Source: an uncultured Bacteroidales bacterium
Lineage (GTDB): Bacteria > Bacteroidota > Bacteroidia > Bacteroidales > UBA932
Assembly (NCBI GenBank): GCA_945868745.1
Contig: CAMBMK010000011.1
Location: 1-40,602 of the forward strand
Direction of reading: 5' to 3'
Length of the DNA: 40,602 nt
Shown: positions 25,518 to 32,816 of the stretch, piece by piece
Layout: every line of letters starts with the position of its first letter
Position numbering within the stretch: position 1 is the first letter of the stretch
Position numbers and translations under genes: made by a program
The notes under the pieces: generated by a model
Seen by the model: only the letters and a program-made list of their open reading frames with translations
What the model was told of the DNA's origin: nothing
The model's database searches: none

Positions 25518-26822
25518 ATGTACACATACCATATGGAAGCGATATTACTTACAGACATACTTACGGACATCTTCTCCGGCAGCGCCAGGTCAGACATACT
25601 GATCAAGGGGGACCGCATTGCAAGGATTGCCCCTGCAGGCACCCTCAGGGGCAGCGGGGAGGTTCCTTCAGGCACAAGGACAGTTGACTGCGCCGGAAAG
25701 GCCGCCGTCCCGGGATTTGTCAATATGCACACCCACGCGGCAATGTCCCTCATGCGCGGCATCCAGGAGGACGTCCAGTTTACGAAATGGATAGACAACA
25801 TCTGGAAGATTGAGTCCAGGCTCGACTCCGATTTTGTATATTGGGGCACGAAGGCTGCCGTGCTTGAGATGATTATGACCGGGACAACCACATTCAACGA
25901 CCAGTACTGGTTCTCCCCGGCCGCCCACAGGGCCGCCGTGGAGATGGGTATAAGGCCGGTCATTTCCTATGTCGTGCTCGACAAGAACAATGAGGAAGAA
26001 GCCCGCAGGCAGATGGACCAGTGCGAGCGGATGTACGCGGAATCCCTTTCGTGGAAGGACGGGTCGATGTTTGCAATGGCCTTCCACGCAATCTATTCGG
26101 TCAGCGAAAAGATGATCCTCTGGACATCGGACTTTGCAAGGAAGCACTCGCTCAAGCTCCACATCCATCTTTCCGAGACCTCCGGGGAGGTCAAGGACTG
26201 CCGGGAAGCCCACGGAGGCCTCACTCCGGTGGAGTATCTCGACAGGCTCGGAGTACTTGATGAAAATGTCATAGCGGCACATTCCCTGTGGCTGACTGAC
26301 AACGACATAGACATCCTCGGAAGACGCCGTGTCAACTGCGTCCACAACATCAATTCCAACGCGAAGCTCGCATCGGGCTACCGTTTTCTCTACAACGAGC
26401 TCAGGGATGCCGGAGCCAATGTCTGCATCGGCACCGACGGCTGCGCCTCCTCCAACAATCTCGACATGCTTGAGGCGATGAAGACCTCTGCCCTGTTCCA
26501 GAAGGCCTGGAGGATGGATTCGGCAGCAATGCCCCTGGACGAATTGCTCAGCGCCGCGACCGGCAACGGGGCAAAGGCCCTCGGAATGGACACAGGACGC
26601 ATTGAAGAAGGTGCGCTTGCCGATATCCTGATTGTGGATACACGCAACACTTTCTTCCTCTCGCCGGGCTCTTTCCTCGCCAATTTCGTCTATTCGGCCC
26701 ACAGCGACTGCATCGACTCGGTCATCTGCGGCGGCAGATTCGTGATGGAGCACCGCGAGGTCGCCGGACGGGAAGAGATCCTCGAAGGAGCACGCAAGGT
26801 CCTCAAACAGATAACAGTATAA
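25518..26822 (+). CDS. Amidohydrolase, MTA/S-adenosylhomocysteine deaminase-like
   Basis: This 434-aa metal-dependent hydrolase of the amidohydrolase superfamily has the HxH motif NMHTHAAMS (His71, His73). It also has [26 protein letters not shown] and the late metal/catalytic aspartate in [14 protein letters not shown]. These match the MtaD/SsnA/TrzN-like branch that deaminates S-adenosylhomocysteine, methylthioadenosine or related purine nucleosides. It is followed 20 nt later by a purine nucleoside phosphorylase, which fits salvage of deaminated nucleosides. The start is ATG 25518; ATG 25533 is an alternative. The exact substrate is not readable. Confidence 0.87.
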   Translation: MYTYHMEAILLTDILTDIFSGSARSDILIKGDRIARIAPAGTLRGSGEVPSGTRTVDCAGKAAVPGFVNMHTHAAMSLMRGIQEDVQFTKWIDNIWKIESRLDSDFVYWGTKAAVLEMIMTGTTTFNDQYWFSPAAHRAAVEMGIRPVISYVVLDKNNEEEARRQMDQCERMYAESLSWKDGSMFAMAFHAIYSVSEKMILWTSDFARKHSLKLHIHLSETSGEVKDCREAHGGLTPVEYLDRLGVLDENVIAAHSLWLTDNDIDILGRRRVNCVHNINSNAKLASGYRFLYNELRDAGANVCIGTDGCASSNNLDMLEAMKTSALFQKAWRMDSAAMPLDELLSAATGNGAKALGMDTGRIEEGALADILIVDTRNTFFLSPGSFLANFVYSAHSDCIDSVICGGRFVMEHREVAGREEILEGARKVLKQITV

Positions 26823-26842
26823 TCACAAAGAACACACGGACT

Positions 26843-27676
26843 ATGGACACAAGAATGGAAAGGATCAATAATGCTGCCTCATACCTTGAAGGCATTCTCA
26901 AAGAACACGGGCTGAAGCCACAGATAGGCATCATACTCGGAAGCGGCCTCGGGAAGCTCGCAGAAAGGATTGAAAACCCCGTTACAGTCCCTTACAGGGA
27001 TATCCCGGGCTTCCCTGTGTCAACGGCAATAGGCCACAAGGGCAATTTCATCATAGGCACTCTGGCCGGAAAGACGGTGATTGCGATGCAGGGGCGCATC
27101 CACTACTACGAAGGCTATCCCATGGAGCTTGTGACCCTCCCTACGAGGGTCATGACAGTCATCGGCATCAAGTACCTCTTCGTATCCAATGCCGCCGGAG
27201 GAGTCAATTACGATTTCAAGGTCGGTGACCTCATGATCATCACTGACCATATCAACATGCTCCCCAACCCGCTCATCGGCCCGAATCTCGACCAGTTCGG
27301 CCCGAGGTTCCCTGACATGACACGCCCATATGACAAGAATCTCATCCGCATGGCAGGGGAAATCGCCGCAGAAAAGGGCATAACCCTCAAGAAAGGAGTG
27401 TATTACGGCGGCACAGGCCCTACCTATGAGACCCCGGCCGAATACAAGTTCATCCGCACCGTTGGAGGCGATGCTACGGGTATGTCCACCATTCCGGAGG
27501 TGATTGTGGCACGTCACAGCGGCATTCCGGTCTTCGGCATGTCGGTCATCACCAACGAGGCGCACGACGATTATGCCGACGACTATGTCAATGACGGCGA
27601 CGACGTCGTACGTGCTGCCAATGCTGCCGCGGACAGGATGACGCTGATTTTCGAAGGAATCATCAGCAGGCTATAA
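26843..27676 (+). CDS. punA: Purine nucleoside phosphorylase (trimeric, PNP-I)
   Basis: This 277-aa protein has [14 protein letters not shown] (phosphate loop), [20 protein letters not shown] and VSNAAGG. Purine-site residues lie in [16 protein letters not shown] and [12 protein letters not shown], and the base-contact Asn lies in VITNEAHDD. It phosphorolyses inosine/guanosine-type nucleosides to base plus ribose 1-phosphate. It forms a salvage pair with the preceding deaminase. Its last five codons and stop are repeated as an exact 18-bp tandem copy immediately after the stop. Confidence 0.94.
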   Translation: MDTRMERINNAASYLEGILKEHGLKPQIGIILGSGLGKLAERIENPVTVPYRDIPGFPVSTAIGHKGNFIIGTLAGKTVIAMQGRIHYYEGYPMELVTLPTRVMTVIGIKYLFVSNAAGGVNYDFKVGDLMIITDHINMLPNPLIGPNLDQFGPRFPDMTRPYDKNLIRMAGEIAAEKGITLKKGVYYGGTGPTYETPAEYKFIRTVGGDATGMSTIPEVIVARHSGIPVFGMSVITNEAHDDYADDYVNDGDDVVRAANAAADRMTLIFEGIISRL

Positions 27677-27694
27677 ATCATCAGCAGGCTATAA
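27659..27694 (+). repeat. Exact 18-bp tandem duplication over the punA stop
   Basis: Two adjacent identical copies of ATCATCAGCAGGCTATAA lie at 27659-27676 and 27677-27694. The first encodes Ile-Ile-Ser-Arg-Leu-stop, the C-terminus of the phosphorylase. The second repeats these codons and the stop in the 3' UTR and leaves the protein unchanged. Confidence 0.97.
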
Positions 27695-27700
27695 AAAGGA

Positions 27701-27730
27701 AAACCCGCAGCCATAATGGGTTGCGGGTTT
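27701..27730. terminator. Bidirectional terminator between punA and nadE
   Basis: AAACCCGCA and TGCGGGTTT form a 9-bp stem, extended inside by CCA-TAA-TGG. The minus-strand side continues TTTTCCTTTTTA, a good U-tract for nadE, whose stop codon is 3 bp away. The plus-strand side is less T-rich (TTTATATTATAT), so punA termination is likely weaker. Confidence 0.75.
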
Positions 27731-27733
27731 ATA

Positions 27734-29728
27734 TTATATCTTTTCCAGGTCGTCAATCCAGAGCTTGACCTGCGCATCGGTTGGCATCCTCCAGTCCCCT
27801 CGCGGAGAAAGCGCCACCGAACCGACCTTCGGGCAGTCCGGGGTGCAGGACCGCTTGAACTGCTGGGTAAAGAACCTCCAGAAGAACTTGCGGAGCCATT
27901 TTGCTACAGTCTCGGGAGTATATGACGGCTCCTGCCCGGAAAAGACGGCTGAATCAGGCTGCACGCCCCCGAAAGCCTTGCACGCAAGAAAATAGATCTT
28001 TCTCGGGGAATAGCCGAATTTCATGAAATTGTAGAGGAAGAAGTCGTGCAGCTCGTACGGGCCCACAAGGTCTTCCGTTTTCTGCTTGATATGGCCTTTG
28101 TCATCCGCAGGGGTAAGCTCGGGGCTGATCGGGGTGTCCACCACGTCAAGCAGGGCCTCGCCTATTCTTGTCCCGGCATACTGCGACTGCGCCGCCCATT
28201 TCACGATATATTTCACAAGCGTTTTCGGCACATCTCCATTGACTCCGTACATCGACATATGGTCGCCGTTGTAGGTACACCATCCGAGAGCAATCTCCGA
28301 AAGGTCACCCGTCCCGATGACAATGCCACCGGTCTGGTTGGCTATGTCCATAAGTATCTGCGTGCGCTCCCTCGCCTGGCTGTTCTCGTATGTGACATCG
28401 TGGACTTCAGGGTTGTGGCCGATGTCATCGAAGTGCCTGAGCACGGATGCGGCGATTGAAATTTCCCTGAAAGTGACACCGAGTTCCTTTATGAGAGTCA
28501 CTGCATTGGCATAAGTCCTGTCCGTTGTGCCGAAGCCCGGCATGGTGACTCCGACAATGCCCTTGCGGTCCCATCCGAGGGCATCGAAGGCCCTTACAGC
28601 CACAAGCAGCGCAAGGGTGCTGTCTAGGCCGCCCGAGATGCCGATTACCGCAGTCGGATGGCCGAGATGCTCGAGCCTCGAGGCAAGTCCCGTCACCTGG
28701 ATGGAGAGGATTTCCTCCGCGCGCTGGGAGATTTCCCGGGGGTCGCTGCCCGGCACGAACGGATGCCTTTCGATATGGCGCCTGAGTTCGGCTTCGAAGT
28801 CGGTAGGGGCATCCGCACCGAGCTCAACCGTCCTGTAGCGGGTGACGAAACTGTCGGACGACACGGCATCGGGCGATACGCAGTAGAAATTGTTCTTCTT
28901 CTGGCGCATGGAGATGAGTTTCTCCAGGTCGATGTCCGCCGTAACGGTCTCGCCGTCCATCCTGAACCTTTCGCCCTCCTCGAGCATCGAACCGTTCTCG
29001 CAGATGAGCGTGGCGCCGCTATAGACAAGGTCCTGGGTGGACTCGCCGTAGCCGCAGGAAGAATAGACATATGCAGAGATGGTGCGGTCGGTGATTCCGA
29101 TGATCCTGCGGTTGCGGTATCCCCTCTTGCAGATGGTCTCGTTGCTGGCGGAGAGGTTCAGCAGTATCTGCGCGCCTGCAAGCGCGTGGTATGTGGAAGG
29201 CGGTATGGCAGTCCACATATCCTCGCAGATCTCTATGCCGAATGTGGCCTCGCCGAGGGTGAACAGCATGTAAGGGTCGAACGGGATGCCGCCCGCAAGC
29301 TCCGCACGCAGGCCCACAAGGTCCGTTCCGCTTGCAAACCAGCGTGTCTCATAATACTCCCCATAATTGGGAAGGTACATCTTCGGGACCACTCCCGCAA
29401 TCTTTCCCTTTGAAATGACTGCCGCGCAGTTGTAGAGATGGGTCCGGAAAAACACCGGCAGCCCGACTGCAACGGTCACATTCTTTCCGGCCGTATGTCC
29501 GGCAAGTTCTTCAAGAGCATCCCAGGACCTTTCCACCAGCACTTTCTGCAGGAAAAGGTCGCCGCAGGTATATCCTGAAATGCAAAGTTCGGGCAGCACG
29601 AGGATGGACACCCCGTCAGCCTCAGCCCTGTCGATACAAGCACGGCACTGAGCCGTATTGTATGCGACATCAGCCACCTTCACCCTCGGCGAGGCGGCTG
29701 AAACGCGTATGAATCCGTATTTTTCCAT
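27734..29728 (-). CDS. nadE: NAD+ synthase, glutamine-hydrolysing
   Basis: This 664-aa two-domain enzyme has an N-terminal nitrilase-type glutaminase with the triad Glu47 (LVLPELC), Lys116 (PKMYLPN) and Cys168 (GIEICEDMW). The C-terminal synthetase has the ATP-pyrophosphatase loop GISGGLDSTLAL. Ammonia released from glutamine amidates nicotinate adenine dinucleotide to NAD+. The start ATG 29728 is preferred over an upstream in-frame codon at 29776, because a -7 element lies at 29781-29774 and would place that codon before the transcript start. It is monocistronic, with a strong terminator. Confidence 0.95.
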   Translation of the reverse strand: MEKYGFIRVSAASPRVKVADVAYNTAQCRACIDRAEADGVSILVLPELCISGYTCGDLFLQKVLVERSWDALEELAGHTAGKNVTVAVGLPVFFRTHLYNCAAVISKGKIAGVVPKMYLPNYGEYYETRWFASGTDLVGLRAELAGGIPFDPYMLFTLGEATFGIEICEDMWTAIPPSTYHALAGAQILLNLSASNETICKRGYRNRRIIGITDRTISAYVYSSCGYGESTQDLVYSGATLICENGSMLEEGERFRMDGETVTADIDLEKLISMRQKKNNFYCVSPDAVSSDSFVTRYRTVELGADAPTDFEAELRRHIERHPFVPGSDPREISQRAEEILSIQVTGLASRLEHLGHPTAVIGISGGLDSTLALLVAVRAFDALGWDRKGIVGVTMPGFGTTDRTYANAVTLIKELGVTFREISIAASVLRHFDDIGHNPEVHDVTYENSQARERTQILMDIANQTGGIVIGTGDLSEIALGWCTYNGDHMSMYGVNGDVPKTLVKYIVKWAAQSQYAGTRIGEALLDVVDTPISPELTPADDKGHIKQKTEDLVGPYELHDFFLYNFMKFGYSPRKIYFLACKAFGGVQPDSAVFSGQEPSYTPETVAKWLRKFFWRFFTQQFKRSCTPDCPKVGSVALSPRGDWRMPTDAQVKLWIDDLEKI

Positions 29729-29773
29729 AAATGGGGTTATGCAAGTCGCAGCATTGTCATTTGCAGCTGCCGG

Positions 29774-29781
29774 CAAATATA
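29774..29781 (-). promoter_or_regulatory. -7 element of nadE
   Basis: TATATTTG on the minus strand matches the consensus; the -33 box is unclear. The expected start near 29767 gives about 39 nt of leader and decides the nadE start codon. Confidence 0.5.
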
Positions 29782-29801
29782 GTCATTTTGCCGCAATATC
29801 T

Positions 29802-30281
29802 TCATTCCTGTGCCATCATCTTCTGAATGGCTTCCATCGGAATCCTGCCCTCGATGCTTATCCAGTGGACCCCGTCGGGTGAAATGTCGAGAAGCACAAA
29901 GTCCGAGACGGTGTCCCCGTCGATGTGGGCATAAATCGAAGTGTCGTCGGTGTCGTCCTTTGTTGACACCAGCAGTTCATATTTGCCGGCATCGACCATC
30001 TTCCTGACCTCTTCGGCAATCTTCCTTCCCACCTCCTTTGACTCGGTGTCGAGGATATAGAGCCCGGTGAGGTCGGCTGTGATGTCCCCGAGCCTGAGGC
30101 CTGCCATATCGTCCAGGTCCATATTGAGGCCGCTCATGAGCTTGAAGGTGGCAGGAGACACATACACGGCCTCCACACCCTTGCCCTGCGAGAATTTCTG
30201 ATAAATGCCCCTGCTTGTCTGCGCTGAAGCGGAAACGTAGAGAGCGAAAAATACAACTATAAAGCTTACAATCTTTTTCAT
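29802..30281 (-). CDS. DUF4252 protein, second copy of the ECF module
   Basis: This 159-aa exported protein has a signal peptide (MKKIVSFIVVFFALYVSASA, cleavage after SAQ or nearby). The DUF4252 body contains YQKFSQGKGVEAVYVSPATFKLM, LYILDTES and a C-terminal GRIPMEAIQKMM. It has no lipobox and no cysteines in the mature part. The family is Bacteroidota-specific and of unknown function. It is the last gene of a four-gene module; it starts 12 nt after the anti-sigma-like gene. A paralogue lies at the other end of the module. A role in sensing or buffering an envelope signal is inference. Confidence 0.85.
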   Translation of the reverse strand: MKKIVSFIVVFFALYVSASAQTSRGIYQKFSQGKGVEAVYVSPATFKLMSGLNMDLDDMAGLRLGDITADLTGLYILDTESKEVGRKIAEEVRKMVDAGKYELLVSTKDDTDDTSIYAHIDGDTVSDFVLLDISPDGVHWISIEGRIPMEAIQKMMAQE

Positions 30282-30293
30282 ATTTTACTTACA

Positions 30294-30707
30294 TTAATGA
30301 TTCAACGATTTTTTTACTATTTCCACAGGCTTGGAGAAAGACTCGACCCCCTCGTCCGCCCTATCTACACCGGACTTCATCGCCCGTCCTATCCTGCCGA
30401 AGCTTTCCTGCACCTGCGCATAGGCAAGATACGGGTCGTCAAAGGTATCGGCCGGTCCGGCCTCCGGGCTGAAATGTGAAGCAAGGCCTATCCCGACCAC
30501 GAGTACCAGGCCTGCGGCTATGCTTGCGACCGTCCGCTTGGTCCTGAGCGACATTCCGCCATCCGCAAGGCCCCTCGCCCTGTCCAGCGCGTCAAGCATC
30601 TCGCCCGTTGTGCGTCCAAGGCCGTCGGGCACTTTTATCGAAGTGTCATGGGCGATTTCCCCGAGACGCCGCCTATCAAGTTTTTCGATTTCTTCAAGAC
30701 TTTTCAT
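30294..30707 (-). CDS. Small single-pass membrane protein, probable anti-sigma factor
   Basis: This 137-aa protein has a cytoplasmic N-terminus of about 58 residues, mostly helical and charged. One transmembrane helix follows (about 60-77, VASIAAGLVLVVGIGLAS), then a periplasmic tail of about 60 residues with the helical stretch DPYLAYAQVQESFGRIGRAMKSG. No zinc-binding anti-sigma motif (HxxxCxxC) is present, so the anti-sigma role rests on topology and position. It overlaps the ECF sigma gene by 4 bp (ATGA) and precedes a DUF4252 gene. The periplasmic helix could be where DUF4252 proteins act, but this is speculation. Confidence 0.7.
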   Translation of the reverse strand: MKSLEEIEKLDRRRLGEIAHDTSIKVPDGLGRTTGEMLDALDRARGLADGGMSLRTKRTVASIAAGLVLVVGIGLASHFSPEAGPADTFDDPYLAYAQVQESFGRIGRAMKSGVDRADEGVESFSKPVEIVKKSLNH

Positions 30708-31210
30708 ATTTCCACATTCAATCTGTTCATTTCTTTCCTGATAGTTTTCCGGGCCATGCTCATCAAGACCCTGAGATTGAGCCCCGAAAGGCCAGTGCGG
30801 GCGGCAATCTCATCATATTCAGCACCTTCAAACACCCTCATCCTCATCACGGTCCGCTGCTTTTCCGGCAGCCGGCCTATCATCTCCTCCACTATCCGGA
30901 GCGTCTCCCTTCCGGAATACTCCGCTTCGATGCTCCTGCCGTCAGCCACATCCTCCCCGCCGTCGATCGGATCTGCCGCCGCAACCCTGGAGTGCCTTAC
31001 CCTGTCCATACACATATTCTTGAGCAGCGCAAGCCCGTACGCCTCGGGATTGAGGACAGAATCAAGTGCCGGGCCCATTTTCCAGAGCTTCGCATAGAGA
31101 TCCTGGACTGCATCAAGAGCTTCTTCACGGCTCTCGAGGATATAGAAGGCTACCCTGTAGAACATGTCGGAAAGTGGAAGCCACCTGCGTTTGAACTCTC
31201 CGGTTCCCAT
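30704..31210 (-). CDS. ECF-family RNA polymerase sigma factor
   Basis: This 168-aa sigma-70 family protein has only regions 2 and 4. Region 2 is seen in FYRVAFYILESREEALDAVQDLYAKLWKM (landmarks EALDAVQDLYAKLW). Region 4 is seen in LPEKQRTVMRMRVFEGAEYDEIAARTGLS, followed by a recognition helix. It starts 4 nt after the stop of the first DUF4252 gene and overlaps the membrane-protein gene, so all are co-translated. It presumably directs RNA polymerase to its own module through the ECF-type promoter at 31811-31839, but this is inferred from promoter shape. Confidence 0.92.
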   Translation of the reverse strand: MGTGEFKRRWLPLSDMFYRVAFYILESREEALDAVQDLYAKLWKMGPALDSVLNPEAYGLALLKNMCMDRVRHSRVAAADPIDGGEDVADGRSIEAEYSGRETLRIVEEMIGRLPEKQRTVMRMRVFEGAEYDEIAARTGLSGLNLRVLMSMARKTIRKEMNRLNVEI

Positions 31211-31214
31211 CCCG

Positions 31215-31718
31215 TCAGTCTTCCATTATCCGGTTGAGGTCCTCCATCCGTATCGAGCCGAAAAGGCAGATCAGAGCCCCCTCGTCCGCAACGTGGATGA
31301 TGACGTCCTCCACCCTGGTGCCCTTGCCGGAAAGACTTCCGTAGATTCTCATGGTCGAACCGTCCTCCTTTGTCTCGACCAGCAGGTCTTCCTCCGGAAG
31401 AATCCTGTCCAGACTGCTGTCAAACCCCTTCCTGATGTCTTCAGGACAGTCGCAATAGTCAACGACACATATGGATTTTATGCCTTTGAGAATGGCGGCC
31501 TCGTCCCTGTCGAGCCGCGAGGCATTCTTTGCAAGCCCCATAAGGAAGCCTCCGATATTCACGACATCAAAGGAACTGTCCTTTGTCCTGTAGTTGCGGA
31601 TGAGCGCCGTCAGCTTGGTCCTGTTGACCTTTTGTGACGCAAAGGCACTTCCGCACGGAACAACGGCCATAGCAAGCACAAGCATTGCCGCAACCGCAAG
31701 TTTTCTGTAAATTGTCAT
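31215..31718 (-). CDS. DUF4252 protein, first gene of the ECF module
   Basis: This 167-aa exported protein has a signal peptide (MTIYRKLAVAAMLVLAMAVVP, cleavage near AFA). The DUF4252 body includes VNIGGFLMGLAKN, ICVVDYCDCPEDIRKGF and the C-terminal GSIRMEDLNRIMED. The CDC pair in the middle is absent from the paralogue at 29802-30281. The open frame extends far upstream, but ATG 31718 is the first start with a signal peptide and lies downstream of the ECF-type promoter. It is the first gene transcribed in the module. Confidence 0.85.
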   Translation of the reverse strand: MTIYRKLAVAAMLVLAMAVVPCGSAFASQKVNRTKLTALIRNYRTKDSSFDVVNIGGFLMGLAKNASRLDRDEAAILKGIKSICVVDYCDCPEDIRKGFDSSLDRILPEEDLLVETKEDGSTMRIYGSLSGKGTRVEDVIIHVADEGALICLFGSIRMEDLNRIMED

Positions 31719-31810
31719 AGCATTAAAGTTTTCGCAAGAAATAATTGTTTTTTCATTTTGCCGGAACAATCCGTTTACCGGCAGCCGCTCCGGAGCGCCT
31801 GCATCATAAA

Positions 31811-31839
31811 GACGGACACGAAGGCATTTTGTTAAAACA
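31811..31839 (-). promoter_or_regulatory. ECF-type promoter of the DUF4252-sigma module
   Basis: On the minus strand TGTTTTAAC (31839-31831) is followed after 16 nt by CGTC (31814-31811). This AAC / 16-17 nt / CGTC arrangement is characteristic of many ECF sigma factors and differs from the TAnnTTTG promoters elsewhere here. It suggests autoregulation by the sigma factor. The leader is about 85 nt. Confidence 0.55.
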
Positions 31840-31931
31840 TTTTTCACTTTTTTTTCAGGACGCGGGACCGTTCTTGCAGCAATATATGAATAATCTGCGG
31901 TTTCTTGATTGGATTTGAGATAAAAAAACAG

Positions 31932-31939
31932 TATTTTTG
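31932..31939 (+). promoter_or_regulatory. Promoter of the zapB-like/zapA unit (-7; -33 TTG at 31909)
   Basis: TTG at 31909-31911, a 20-nt spacer and TATTTTTG at 31932-31939 match the consensus. The start near 31946 leaves about 22 nt before ATG 31968. Confidence 0.65.
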
Positions 31940-31967
31940 CAAAAATATAACGGTGCCGGCAAAGGAT

Positions 31968-32237
31968 ATGATTTCGGATCTTGGTGAAAGCATACAGAAA
32001 CTCATCGCCCTTTATGAAGGCGAGAGGGACAGGCGCAGACGCCTGGAGGCAGAACTGGCCGAAAAAACATCCGAAGCCGACGACCTGAGGAAGCAGATTA
32101 CCGAATTGACCAGAAAGGTAAACAACCTCGAATTGGCACAGGCTTTCACTGCCCAGGCCGACAACGCAGCGGCCAGGGACAAGATAGAGAAAATGATAAA
32201 GGAAATCGACAGATGCATTTCCCTGCTTGAGCAATAA
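31968..32237 (+). CDS. Small coiled-coil protein, ZapB-like, upstream of zapA
   Basis: This 89-aa protein is almost entirely predicted coiled coil: LIALYEGERDRRRRLEAELAEKTSEADDLRKQITELTRKVNNLELAQ (landmarks RRRRLEAEL and DDLRKQITEL) with heptad-like spacing. It has no signal or membrane segment. Its size, coiled coil and position 4 nt before zapA suggest a division-associated protein comparable to ZapB; homology was not tested. The start is ATG 31968, the first ATG after the predicted transcript start. Confidence 0.75.
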   Translation: MISDLGESIQKLIALYEGERDRRRRLEAELAEKTSEADDLRKQITELTRKVNNLELAQAFTAQADNAAARDKIEKMIKEIDRCISLLEQ

Positions 32238-32241
32238 GGTT

Positions 32242-32526
32242 ATGGGACAGAAGATCAGGGTCAGGATTGCCGGGCGCGAATATCCGATTGACGCGCAGAC
32301 TCCCCAGCAGGAGAATCTCATCCGGCTTGCGGCTGAAGCGGTCAACAAGATGCTGGACGGCTACAAGGCCGCGCATCCGGGCAGGAGCGAGACCGACCTG
32401 ATGGCTTTCGTTGCTCTCAACAAGTCGATTGCCGAGATTGCCGCCATCAGGCAGAACGAGGCAGCCAATGCCGAGGTGGAATCCTTGAGAAAGGACCTTG
32501 ACAACTATCTGGACAATATTGAATAA
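32242..32526 (+). CDS. zapA: Cell division protein ZapA
   Basis: This 94-aa protein has the ZapA head domain at its N-terminus (QKIRVRIAGREYPI), followed by EENLIRLAAEAVNKML-like helices (here QENLIRLAAEAVNKM), ALNKSIAEIA and a C-terminal coiled coil (EVESLRKDLDNYLDNIE). ZapA cross-links FtsZ filaments at the division site. It starts 4 nt after the coiled-coil gene. The structured RNA that I interpret as 6S begins within about 10 nt of its stop, so the RNA may be processed from the same transcript. Confidence 0.9.
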   Translation: MGQKIRVRIAGREYPIDAQTPQQENLIRLAAEAVNKMLDGYKAAHPGRSETDLMAFVALNKSIAEIAAIRQNEAANAEVESLRKDLDNYLDNIE

Positions 32527-32534
32527 CAGCCGCT

Positions 32535-32712
32535 GGCCCCCCGCTGAAAACAACACGTTCCCCGGAACCGGGTAACTTGCGCCGGAGATGTCGGGCCAAT
32601 GTGACCTTTATGGGATTTTCCTTCCGCGGAAGGAAGACGGTGGATTACTGAACCGGACGCAGAGCCCAAATCTTGCAATACAGATTTTTCTGTCCTACGG
32701 TCAGCGGCATTT
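32535..32712 (+). ncRNA. ssrS: Probable 6S RNA
   Basis: This is a rod-like structure of about 175 nt between zapA and rny. A closing stem pairs CCGCTGA (32541-32547) with TCAGCGG (32701-32707). Side hairpins GTTCC-CC-GGAAC (32557-32568) and ACAGA-TTTT-TCTGT (32680-32693) flank a central open region. An inner stem pairs TGCGCCGG with CCGGACGCA (one bulge). The tip is a perfect palindrome TTCCTTCCG-CGGAAGGAA (32618-32635). This closing stem, central bubble and terminal stem plan is that of 6S RNA, and in E. coli ssrS also follows zapA. 6S RNA sequesters the main RNA polymerase holoenzyme. The alternative is another structured RNA; boundaries are approximate. Confidence 0.6.
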
Positions 32713-32716
32713 CTTT

Positions 32717-32753
32717 ACGGTCGTCACGCTTCATGCACGGACGGCCGTTTTTT
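32717..32753 (+). terminator. Rho-independent terminator after the 6S-like RNA
   Basis: ACGGTCGTC pairs with GACGGCCGT (9 bp, one G-T pair) around a loop of about 14 nt, followed by TTTTTTATT. It ends the zapA-6S transcript before rny. Confidence 0.8.
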
Positions 32754-32775
32754 ATTGAATGTACCATAAAATAGA

Positions 32776-32806
32776 TTGTACTATTACTTTAAATAAACTA
32801 TTTTTA
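32776..32806 (+). promoter_or_regulatory. Possible promoter of rny
   Basis: TTG at 32776-32778, a 20-nt spacer and TATTTTTA (one mismatch) at 32799-32806. It would start transcription only a few nt before ATG 32817, so the rny mRNA would be almost leaderless. Confidence 0.4.
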
Positions 32807-32816
32807 TTAACCACCT

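Noticed and set aside
25668..26753. 361-codon minus-strand open frame over the amidohydrolase gene
   Set aside because: It is the antisense shadow of a clear metal-hydrolase gene, and no promoter or start signal supports it.
27659..27694. Two-copy repeat as a CRISPR remnant
   Set aside because: The copies are directly adjacent with no spacer and lie over coding sequence; no cas gene is present.
29729..29776. N-terminal extension of nadE
   Set aside because: The upstream codons overlap the -7 element and are not part of the nitrilase fold.
31905..31967. Longer start for the ZapB-like gene
   Set aside because: It would place the first codons upstream of, or inside, the promoter at 31909-31939.
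32535..32712. tmRNA, SRP RNA or RNase P RNA at this locus
   Set aside because: It lacks a tRNA-like end and tag frame (tmRNA), the SRP GGAA-type tip, and the conserved RNase P core. The closing stem with central bubble fits 6S better.
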